This document shows positions 54,601-64,000 of a DNA stretch of 64,000 nucleotides, piece after piece. Location: NCBI RefSeq assembly GCF_028009165.1, contig NW_026611614.1, forward strand, positions 558,001-622,000. Reading direction: 5' to 3'. Origin of the DNA: Akanthomyces muscarius. Lineage: Eukaryota > Ascomycota > Sordariomycetes > Hypocreales > Cordycipitaceae. Below the pieces are notes generated by a model. That model ran no database searches and was not told the DNA's origin. It saw only the letters and a list, made by a program, of their open reading frames with translations. The position numbers and the translations under genes were made by a program. Positions within the stretch are counted from its first letter, which is position 1, and each line of letters begins with the position of its first letter.

Positions 54601-56177
54601 CCGGCTCGCGACCTAATATAGGCACCCACTACGAGAAGCTATTACTGTGGGCGATCTACGTTCAACAGCTATTAGCATAGCTGGAAACTCTATTTGGAAA
54701 TGAGCAACAGCATATAGACGTTAGTTTGGGACTTACTTGATCCTGCACTCATTTGACGGTTTGCTATTTCAGATGTGGTGATACGATGGCCGTTCAAATT
54801 GCCTCTGGTGCTGCTTGATATTATGATTAAGCTGGCTGCAGATAAAGGGCTGCCGGCACAAAGCTCGCAAACCTACAGCAGCGAGAAATTCGGCAAAGCA
54901 CTCTAACGTAACTGATAGCCTATCGGTCTACATGCACCTCATGATTCAGATCACGATCGGCTCCATTCTATACATCTCCAGCTAACGTTAGACATCTAAG
55001 TGAGGCAGCAGTGCAACACATTGGAACAGTGGGTCGAAGGTAATTCCGAGCGAACTGCCACCAAATCGCCATACATTAGCGCTCGGAATTACATGAAGGC
55101 ACTGTAGATCACATTTAAAAAGTTGATTCGAATACCATCACAAGTTGCATGGAATGCAAGAGTCTAAAGATACTGCGGACGTAAAGGTGGGATAGCGCGA
55201 CGTTTTCGGCTCCCCTTTGCTGGCTACCAACAAGATTGAGTCTACAGATCGGTCGGACACTGGTGTCACAGGGGTGCTGATGCCCGATGAAATAGGCGAT
55301 AACTCCGAAATCGATGTTTAAGCACATTTCCGTGCGGTTTCCGTTGATAAAGACAGGCGAACATCTAATCTGTCGTGTCTGAGGCGCCGCGAGTTACGAA
55401 CTCGGCGGAAAATGCGATAGCCCGGAGTCACGGTGCGGTATGATCCTAAAAGAGGAGTTCGCGATAACTTGGCTAGTTAGGTATGTGCATGAAGACGACA
55501 ACAGATACACGGCGTGGTAAGTGAATTTGGTAATTGGCAGCTGCTCCTTGAAGTATGCCCGGGTGCTTAGTACATCACGAAGCAACTTCCAGCTAATGCG
55601 TCACCCACCTAGCCACTCCGTGTCAGTGTTAGCCCAAAATCTTCGCACTCTGGCGCGTCTGTGAGCTAACTCTTTATCTTGCCATTTGCCTCATCACCCA
55701 CCCAACTGCGTACATTGACGACCTCCTCATCATCCGCAACATCACCGCACCGCGAGCAGATTGTGCGCCCAAGCACATTACACCAAAAAACACTACCACG
55801 ACGCTGATTTTTCTAGCCATTCCTATAGTATACCTACAGTATTTACAACTCTAAAAGAAATACTAAGATTACTCTTTTACTCTTCTCGATCTTAAAAAGT
55901 TCTTTTTAGTTGGAGGTACGGGAACTGGGGGCGTGGCACGTGTAGCCGTACTTTTTAGATTGGAGCCGTGCGTGGCCTGGAAAAAAAGGCACGTTATCTC
56001 CGGGGCCCGGAATAGAGCCCTATCATTGGCCAGAAGCACCAACCAACCCACTCTTGTACGATGGCCTCCATAGAGCTCACAAACGAGTTGTGTACCACAG
56101 ACCACGAAGAAGAACAGAATACGTTTTTTCTCCTACCGCGACAATTTCAGCCTGTGCCCATCAACTCTGTTTCGAGT
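54601..56177. other. No gene; repeats inside
   Basis: It holds the MITE at 55025-55106 and a diverged copy of the 30-bp motif at 55916-55944 (GTACGGGAACTGGGGGCGTG then GCACGTGTA). The last 150 bases are the promoter of the Eme1 gene. Confidence 0.45.
55025..55106. mobile_element. 82-bp palindromic MITE, copy 2
   Basis: Inner arms GGTAATTCCGAGCG and CGCTCGGAATTAC, loop AACTGCCACCAAATCGCCAT then ACATTAG, ends ACAGTG and CACTGTA. It differs from copy 1 (44172-44253) at a handful of positions; two loop differences are C/T or G/A. Confidence 0.8.
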
Positions 56178-57850
56178 ATGGCTTCTGACATAATTGATCT
56201 CGTCTCCTCAAGCCCACCTAGAGATGCCAAGTCTTCCAGACGTGCGTCCTCAGATATTGGACATAGAACTGGACATGGTGGAAAGCGGCCGCGTGTGTTC
56301 TTCGAAGGTAGTACAAATCTGGAGTGGCCCGGTTTGCCTGTACTGACACAATCATCTCATGCAGATAAATGGGCATCGAAAACCTCGCCAGATGATATCG
56401 AAGTCATAGGCTCTAACGAGGTCGACATCTGTACTATGGCGAAAAGCTCAGGCAGAAGTACGCCGCCGGTCTCATAAGCAGCTCAATGCCGGATTCTGTT
56501 ACATTCATACTGACGATTTCAGTCTTGAATCCAACCAATACGCAACGTCTTCCAACAAATGCATTACCGAGCTCCTTTCCCGCAAGAGCCATCGCGACGT
56601 CTCAACAAGCCGTTCCTTCCAGTTTGTCCCGCGCTAGCCCGGCTGTTGTTATTATTGAGGACTCGTCTTCCTCAAGCGACAGCGATTTTCCAGCCATCTC
56701 TGATATTGATCTATCGACAGAACAGTCATCCTCGCTCTCGAAACCTAGGTCAGCAAAGAGCAGTAAGCGCAAGACCCCTGTCTCTTCGTCGAGTAAGCCA
56801 AGACGGACCATTGCCCCCAGACAAAGCTTTTCAGGCAATGTTCCCGATAAGACTCATAAGTTCAAGCAGCGAGAAGATCAAAAGCGACAAAGAGAAGCTG
56901 CAATTGCAACTAGGCAGGTAAACAAGGCTGCACATAACAAAGATGTGTCCATCAGAGAGATGATCGTCGACATTCCGATAAATCTTCCGCCGATCATAAA
57001 AAAGCACCTAGAATCGTTATTGGACGCGTCAGAAATACAGTACCAGGAATTTGAAAGTTCAATGCATACCATCGTAAAATGGCGTCGCTCTATCAACAGC
57101 ACATTTGACGACAAAGTAGGGCAATGGCTCCCTACACCACTAAAAATTGAGAGAGAAGAGCACGCACTCCTCTTAATGACTGCAGATAATCTAGCGCAGC
57201 TGATCTTCAATGAAGGCCTCTACGAGCATGTGGCCTTGCTTCGAAGCCAGTATCCGACCGAGAAGTTCATCTATATACTGCAGGGCTTCAATTCCTGGAA
57301 GAAGAGAAACCGTGTGATACAAAACCAACTGATCACTGCTAGTGTATCATTGCGGAGTGAGAGCCGGCAAACTAACTGCGTTGACGAGGCGATGGTCGAA
57401 CACGCCCTCCTCGAGCTGCAGGTCGAGCACGACATCCTCATCCACCACACTGCTAAGCCACGCGAAACAGCCGAGTGGATCTTAATATTTACGCGGAATA
57501 TCTCCGCAATTCCCTACGAAAAGCAATGGGTCAAAAATACAGCAGGCGCAGGTTTTTGTACGGACAGCGGGCAGATCAGGAAGGGTGTAGACACGCACGA
57601 TACATACTCCCGTATGCTACAAGTGATCCATCGTGTGTCGGCCCCTATGGCCTTCGGTGTGGCGTCGGAATGTGGGACCGTTACGGAGCTGGTAGAACGA
57701 CTGGAGACGCGAGGGCCCAGGGCGCTGGCGCAGGTACGTAAGAGAGTCGGCAAGGACAGCGCGCTCCTAGACCAGACGATTGGCCAAGCCGTCAGCAGGC
57801 GTTTCCACAAGATTTTTACGGGCACCAACGATAGCAGCACAGATGTATAA
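56178..57850 (+). CDS. eme1: Eme1/Mms4, partner subunit of the Mus81 junction nuclease
   Basis: Exon 1 56178-56457, intron 56458-56522 (65 nt, GTACGC, branch CTGAC, TTTCAG), exon 2 56523-57850; 535 residues. With Mus81 it cuts branched DNA in recombination and fork repair in the nucleus. Seen: the N-terminal MASDIIDLVSSSPP motif, which most fungal Eme1 proteins share; an acidic Ser-rich segment VVIIEDSSSSSDSDF (SUMO-interaction-like); basic and coiled segments (KFKQREDQKRQREAA); then an inactive ERCC4-type nuclease domain (REMIVDIP ... EKFIYILQGFNSWKKRNRV ... ISAIPYEKQW) and C-terminal helix-hairpin-helix region (SAPMAFGVASECGTVTELVE). An in-frame ATG at 56061 would add 39 residues; 56178 is preferred because it matches the family start. 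Intact. Confidence 0.88.
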
Positions 57851-60350
57851 ACTGATTTGGGAGAAAGGGTCTCCGATTTAGTATTTCGCTGAGTTTTGAT
57901 CACAATCGCGAGCTAGGAGAATGCACACTATCATATGTCTACGCTAATATATCCTTTTCTGACGGTTCAATATAACTACGGAAAGATTTGGCTAGGTGAT
58001 TGTCTATCAATACATATACTAGGGAGGAGGGGAGGGTGGACATTGTAGCGTACTGACCAGCCACATACATTCCCCTCAACAGCAGCGCTGTCGAGTAAGG
58101 GGCTATAAAGATGCCTATACCAAACATATCTAGCTAGTGCCAGAAATGGCCGATAGTGTAAGAGTGGTTCATCAAAGTATGATCGATCTGGAATAATTGC
58201 CAGCGAGGTACTGCAAGATGTACCACTCGCCCAGGAGGAAGACGACGGCTGGTATGAGATGGGAATAGATATTGACTGTCTCGTTGTGGAGATAGCACTA
58301 ACTGCGGAACGAGGCGCGAGCCAAGCCCGATATAGGCCGGTAATCGTTAAGAATATACTGGTTGTTATCGTGTTAAAACCATTCCGGCATCTTGTCGAAC
58401 AAAAGAAGAGCCGGGCGTCGTGCCTCATCGGACCCGGACTAGGATGTGTTATCTTCTATTCCCGGCCGTTTACGCGCCTCTGGCTCCTTAGGCGGGACTC
58501 GTAGACAGGGAGCGGGCGCCATTTACTGTCGCGCCGGGTGATGGCTGTGTGGTGTGTGAAGGCTGGAGTTCAAGAGTGCGCGAGAATGGGCTCGAAGAAA
58601 TACATTTTCTGTTTGCTTGGTAGTTTCTCTGTGCACTGGCTAATAGACGCGCCCGTTTGTGGCAGACGCCCGACACCGGCATTCAACGGGATTTTTGCAC
58701 GAGTGTCGGGCTGGTTGCCGGACTTGCCGATCAAAGTCTCAAAGCTCCTGGTCTTTGATGCGAGAGCAATTGCAAAAATTGAGAGGTGCGCTCCTAGCAA
58801 CTAACGTTAGATGCTAGCCCGGGCTGCGATGCTAGCACCAAAAAAAGTACCTACCCAACGTTACAGATCAACTAGTTACTCTAACGCCATTATTAAGCCA
58901 TCGGACGCCTCAGACTCCCACTTCAAAGCAAAGGGCGACCTCGTGCATCCCCTCGGGCGACGCGTGAGTCCAACGCCGAGACGCGCCAGCGCACTACTTT
59001 TGTTGCGCCATGTCGCACCGAGAAAGCGAGTGCCGACGATTTTGGTTGATGACTATTATAAGGTCTTGACGTTGTATTTCGACACACAATCACCCAAGCA
59101 CCCCCATTAAGTAGTAGCAAGCAAGGCGGATTCCGACGCGTCGTCACTTCGAGGCGGAGACGCAGCCGCTCGATATCTCCAGGCCAATTCACCAGCCGCC
59201 ACTAAATCGGACTCTGCGAGGACGTACAAGGTTCATATGCACCATGGAAGAGTCTGTGTCTACGGGGGCCTGCAGGAACGATGGCGATTGCGTATTGGAC
59301 TCCTTGTAGCGTTCAACTGCATTCATTGTGGACTGGGGGCGCTGTTTGACCCTCAGCTGGTCCAGAGCAGTGGCGGCAAGCAGGTACATATGCGCAGCGC
59401 ATGACACCGGGAGATATGGCACGTATACACCAACATTGTCATTTGGTACCTTTTTCTTTCTCCCGCTTCTGCCGTATTGAGGGTTTGTTCGTCGCGAATT
59501 CCACGCCTTGCTTGGCTTGCTCTGGGTGCAGGGTAGGTCGGCCCGAGTGGGTTTCCTGGCCAGTGCCTGATAAGAACAGTAATAACTGACGAACGCGACT
59601 CAATGTCACGCCCGCACCACCACCAATGACGCGTCGCGTCCAGGCAGAACGCAATACTATGGGCATGGCCAGTAGACTCATGCAGGCAGGGCCAACTGCG
59701 AATCATGGAGCCCTCTCGCACACATCTCGGGCGGAACTCATCCCTGCAACCTTCACCTAGGAAAGAGACAGCACAAGCGACTGCGCGCTATAAAAACCCC
59801 ATGCAGCGAACAAACAAAGAGGTTGGACGAGCGGAAGACCATGGAACAGAGCAAGGAGAAAGTGGCCAACTAAATCAACGCAGCAGACGGGCTAAAAGCT
59901 GACTTTATTACTGGTAGTAGTCGATGAGAAGTGAGACAAAAGGGCCTAACGTTGCGCTTGTCGATCGATCGGCCGGCCAGCGCCCACTGTAGGCCATATT
60001 CAATCTCTCGGAAAGCCCGTATTGCAAAGCTAGAAGCCATCAAGTTTTGCGGTGATCTCTACAGCCGTGGTACTTATAGATCTCTGTCTATTACTCTTCT
60101 AGAAACGCCCTTTCATAGTAGACGAGGTTACAAGGTACCTAGTCGGAAGCCACGATTGGTATCGCTATTGGGCGACAAGTGGGAGTCACTGGCGCATTTT
60201 ATGAGTCATTCTAGGCGAACCGACCACGTGACACTCAACTCTCACTAGGTACTTCAGATTAGCAGTAAGGCACACCAAGTAAGAAGTACCTCTCCAGGGA
60301 GCACTAATAATTCAGTTATCACCAGCTTCATTTTCTCATCAACTGTGCCG

Positions 60351-60402
60351 CGCTGCCACATGCGCTGCCACACGCGTTGCCACACGCGCTGCCACCTACG
60401 CT
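60351..60402. repeat. 12-bp tandem repeat
   Basis: CGCTGCCACATG, CGCTGCCACACG, CGTTGCCACACG, CGCTGCCACCTA, CGCT: four units plus a partial. Confidence 0.85.
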
Positions 60403-60539
60403 ATTGACTCTAAGCTTGTAGCTTAATAGGAGGCTATTGAAGAAGGTTAATTTGTGTGTCTCTGTTTTTTGGAGCGAATTGGCCTAAATTTGGCGTCGCT
60501 AGATGGCTGCGCAGGCGCGCGTACGCGAAAGGTCAAGGC

Positions 60540-60565
60540 AGCTGGCTGGCTGGCTGGCTGGCTGG
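60540..60565. repeat. (GGCT)n microsatellite
   Basis: Six to seven GGCT units in a row. Confidence 0.9.
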
Positions 60566-61913
60566 TTGAGAAAACAGTCTTTCTCAAGGTACTTCGATTT
60601 CTATGTGAGTATGGCCTGATTAGAAGTACCTCTTGAAAAGCATCACGTGATCGATCCGCCTAGCAGAATGAGTCGGTCCGCCTAGCATGTCTCCATTTTA
60701 TACCCATTCCCCTCGGACGAAATTTACGACCCTTATTACCAGTAGAACGAACGGCTGCCGCAGGTGGGGCCGATTGGTGACTTATTTTGACGATGGGCTG
60801 TGTGCTGAAAATCGTGAAAACCCCGAGGTGGCCATGTCGTGGCTAACCGTCTGTTGCGTACCTAGGCAGCGGGCGACCGCCCGCAAACCCACTCGTACAA
60901 GGCCATTACCCACGGCGAGCAGCCGGCAGCAAATCTCTTACCATCTTTGCACAGTGAATTCATCAGCAACGCCCCACTGTGCTGGTGCAAGGGTTATGCC
61001 TCGGTCCAGATTGGCATCTTGGTTCATGACTGACAACGTTGCTTTGATGCGGCTTGCTAACTGGAAACTCATGAGCAAAGCAATATCTTCGCACGATGTT
61101 CAACGGCTGGCAGCAATTCTTCGATGTGGACAGGTCTGCGGTATATTTTTGTGCTTTGGTGATTGGTCAGCACCATAGCAATACTTCACACCCAGACTTA
61201 CGACGAGTGCAATTGTCAGTCTGAGAAACCGTTACCTTTTCTGTCGTTATCTTGATTGTGAAGTGGCCGTTCGCCGGCTGTACAGATATTGTAGAGGGAA
61301 ACAGAGCGGTATAAGGGCGATGAGCATGTGACCCAGTCGAAGGCAGGCGTTCATCGTTTGCCCGGTTTGGTTTTTCTGTCTACTCACAGTTACACTATAA
61401 ATGCGATCAACCCGGAAGTTGTCGGACCCTCTACTGCCTAGATCCTGATTCGACAGCCAACACATGTGAATTCATACCTTAAATTCTAGGCAGTGCTCGG
61501 GGGCGTTTCTCGCACGGCGAATACACTAATAAGCGCTTCCGTCCGGGGGTAGATGATAATCGACTTGTTATTGCGGTTCCCCTGACAAAATCTCAGCCCC
61601 TACATCACGTAAAACGCTCCGAGCGAACATTCACCAATAGCGGACCTCAACAAGCCTTGCCGTTAAACAAGCCAGCGGACCAACGCTTGCAGATTTATGG
61701 TCTCTCAAAGCAATTCGCTCACCTATTGGCCCGCAGGCAGCAAACGCCAATTCAGGTACAGCGCAACCCCTGCCAGCCATGGACAGGTGCTGGCTTGAAT
61801 CAAATGCTTCAAAGTAGTTATCTGCAGACTCTTGCTAGGGGACGGTTCAAGAATGACTGCGAAGCAAGCACTTTATTGCGTTCACCTATGTAGTTGAGGA
61901 TCGACCTCGATAC

Positions 61914-63252
61914 TTACACACCTCTTTCGGCCCATGACTGGATAATGCCCTCATTGCTTTCTTCATATACCTGAATTTCCGCCGAGCCTCCTCTGATAAA
62001 GGTGTTTGGCTGGACAAATTTCCACCTTGGGTTGGGCTTTGAGCAGACAATCTTCCGCCAATCTTCATATTCGCCGTCAACGGCACAGAGTGGTCCGTAA
62101 AACTCTCTGCAGGCTGAAACATCCGCAGTGCAACGCCATATATGTAGACGACAGAGGTAGTCGCCTAATGATGCCTTGCCATGTGATTCGATCTTGGAAC
62201 GGTCGACACGGACTTTGAGCTCGGAAGCATGGGGGTTATGTTCAATTTGGATGACCCCGCTACCGTTGAGAAGGAGATACTTCAGGATAGAAAAATAAGC
62301 CTTAAACGAATCAGCGACTGCACTACCACATAAGTTAATGAAGGAACCATACCTGGTGGTGAACTTGACCCCACGCTTGACCCTCATTACTGTAATGCTG
62401 CAGCGCCTGCAGTCCATCAACGCCAATGTTCAAGTACGTCATATAGAGAACTAATTATCATTAGCGGAGGAATTCCATATTTACGGCTAACATACGCTCA
62501 TCAGCAGTAATCGCGCTGGTATCGGTATAGCCAAATATTTCGAGGAGTTGCTTGCTGTCCATGAGATACTGTGAAATCAAAATCGCGCGGCATTCTTCCA
62601 CTGTCCCTGCCAACTTGCCAAAGACGCTGCCCCAGTCCTCGCCAAAGCGATAGTGCAAGTTCCCGGGCGCGTTCGTAAGAGGGTTGATGGGCGGGTTCCT
62701 GTTTTTGAAATTGTATACTCCAGGGGCTGTTTCGGCGAGGAGATTCCCGCTGCCATGGCCAAGCAGCTCGTGGACGACTGTTTCGAGAAATCGGACGATA
62801 TGGGTCGTGGATCTGAAGTCACTGAGCTCAGACGCATCGACCCAGGGACAAGGCAAGTCGAGATTGTTGTTGACGCTGAGACGGTTGGCAATAACAATAT
62901 TTTTGAACCCCTCGTTTTCTATAATGGCTTCGTTCTGCTCATTGTTAGGTTGGTCTAGTATGAGCGTGTTTGACCAACGTTTGGGAGGTTCGCGGCCTCA
63001 AAGACCACACTTCCGCACACGGCAAGAGCTGAAGGAGTGTTAGAGAAGAAAAATTGATTTTGAATATCAGTGCTTGCGGGGCCTCGAATAAGCTCTTCTC
63101 GAACGGGCCTTTGCCATTATTAACGCTTTGACTGCCCACGGCAGCATTCGAATGAAGTCGGCAGATCTGCCAACAAAACATTTTAGTCCTTGCCATTTCG
63201 TCTTTATCAGTGATTCCAACCATATCTGAGCCGTGCATTTCCAAACAAGCAA
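61914..63252 (-). pseudogene. Dipeptidyl-peptidase III (M49), C-terminal half intact, N-terminal half damaged
   Basis: Cytosolic zinc exopeptidase releasing N-terminal dipeptides. The catalytic part is read on the minus strand through exons 62934-62496, 62450-62353 and 62300-61914 (introns of 45 and 52 nt, both in frame). It contains the zinc motif HELLGHGSG (62755-62772 for HELLGH) and the second motif EECRA (62584-62598), then GYTDTSAITADE, LNIGVDGLQALQHY and the family end LCRLHIWRCTADV ... GIIQSWAERGV. Upstream, LANVCGS-type exon sequence (CGSVVFEAANLPN) joins through a 44-nt intron (62935-62978). Further upstream, DRSADFIRMLPW-like sequence (GRSADFIRMLPWAV) and NNGKGPFEKSLFEAP lie in different frames with no intron between. 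Nothing like the N-terminal lobe can be followed to the window end. It is either a truncated, decaying copy or a gene with lesions in its first half. Confidence 0.75.
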
Positions 63253-64000
63253 AGCTTTTGGGAAGGAAAAGACTTCGATTTTCTCCTCAAGTGAGCCTCT
63301 CTACCATTCATGATAACCTTCTTGTGTTCAGCTGACACCCTGGAGTGTATGGCGTCCACTCCGAGGTCCAAGCAACGACTGGCCTCTGGCTATGTGCGAT
63401 TGGAAGACAATCAATCCTGCAACAGACATACGTGTGAACGACGCCATCAGACGGGACAGAACTGACGAAAATGCCATTTTGCATTACAATAAGAACCACA
63501 GATGGTATTTTATCCTGACCAAACCGAAAACGATCTGGTAGTCTTTCGAAACGCCGATTCTCTGGGACAACGCTCTCGTAAGTCCACCCCTTCATAATCC
63601 ACTGGAAACCGTCGTATACTACGTTCAAGCTAATAGTTCTTCGCTAAAACTTGTTCAGAGGGATTTCACTGTTCGGTCTTCAACCCTAATGCATCCGGCC
63701 AGCTAAGGGAAAGTGTTGAGGTTAGATGTGTCGCCTTTCGTTAAATTATTGCAAAGCATCTTTGAGCCACATTGCCCCCAGTAGCAGCAGCAAAGAAGTA
63801 TATTTCTCTTTAGTCTAGTTGAAGCAAGCGGGCTTGAGTCGCCGCCTTGGAGGGGGGGGGGGGGGGAAGGGGTTCTGGTACTGGGATCCTTTGGCCCATA
63901 CCGCAGTGCTCGGTTCTCTCATGTAGACATGTTTGGGAAAAATACCTACCTAGGCGGGAAGGGGGTGTTTTCAGACAGGGCACCTGAAAGGTCCTCCGTT
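63253..64000. other. Eroded upstream part of the DPP III locus, poly-G tract
   Basis: Only a weak resemblance to the DPP III N-terminal lobe (a SAEHKKVIMNG-like string near 63310). A 15-base G run lies at 63852-63866. Confidence 0.35.

Larger units (their letters stand above)
57851..61913. other. No supported gene; simple repeats
   Basis: Many short frames on both strands (for example 57976-58428 minus, 58811-59110 plus, 60687-61178 plus) without recognisable domains. It contains a 12-bp tandem repeat at 60351-60402 and a GGCT repeat at 60540-60565. A stretch near 60250-60295 (GGTACTTC ... AGAAGTACCTCT) recurs, diverged, at about 60589-60635. Confidence 0.4.

Noticed and set aside
57939..58428. 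150-codon minus-strand frame
   Set aside because: Ser/Ile-rich translation with no domain, overlapped by other frames; no promoter or splice support.

Overview
The window is nuclear DNA of a filamentous ascomycete, most likely a Sordariomycete of the Hypocreales type. The grounds are short GT-AG introns (about 45-75 nt) with CTAAC-like branch sites, fungus-specific domain families (DUF3455, DUF3295, fungal STAND N-terminal domains, NACHT_N), a fungal galactose oxidase, and a pogo-type DNA transposon whose damage is almost entirely C-to-T/G-to-A (RIP-like). Gene density is low. Long gene-free stretches carry inverted-repeat miniature elements, homopolymer runs and minisatellites, as in an accessory or subtelomere-like compartment.

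Layout. 0-10 kb: a DUF3455 secreted protein (minus), several weak ORFs, and a short DUF3295 protein (minus). 10-14 kb: a long leader and a Ran1/Ksp1-like Ser/Thr kinase. 14.6-18.9 kb: an interval bounded by about 53-bp terminal-inverted-repeat-like arms with TA at both ends. It holds a RIP-damaged pogo/Fot element and a truncated STAND (NLR-like) gene. At 19.3 kb lies a divergent small gene that I tentatively place in a fungal gasdermin-like family. 24.4 kb: a two-finger C2H2 factor. 27.45-32.30 kb: a second interval with near-perfect 38-bp inverted arms flanked by TA, whose only cargo is a lipase-like/NB-ARC/TPR NLR gene with ten almost identical 126-bp TPR units. 33-38 kb: an orphan protein, a Fic/Doc-domain protein and a LysM/CVNH-like secreted protein. 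40-42 kb: an intact galactose oxidase (all copper and cofactor residues present). 44-49 kb: a BrlA-like C2H2 factor, a four-helix membrane protein that only appears after splicing, and a DUF7730-like protein. 50.3-52.5 kb: a NACHT_N-WD40 protein with no NACHT domain, followed by an expansin/RlpA-like fragment. 56-58 kb: the Eme1/Mms4 subunit of the Mus81 nuclease. 62-63.3 kb: a dipeptidyl-peptidase III gene with a damaged N-terminal half.

How it fits together. The recurring theme is fungal non-self recognition and programmed cell death: three NLR or NLR-derived genes of three architectures, a possible gasdermin-like executor beside one of them, a Fic/Doc protein, and carbohydrate-binding secreted proteins. 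Two of the NLR loci sit tightly inside pairs of inverted repeats from two different repeat families, each bounded by TA. This suggests, without proving it, that receptor genes here travel as cargo of non-autonomous DNA elements. The housekeeping-type genes (eme1, dpp3, kinase) are scattered among this material. Gene boundaries and introns below were worked out by eye from reading frames and splice signals; family names come from recognising motifs, not from searches.
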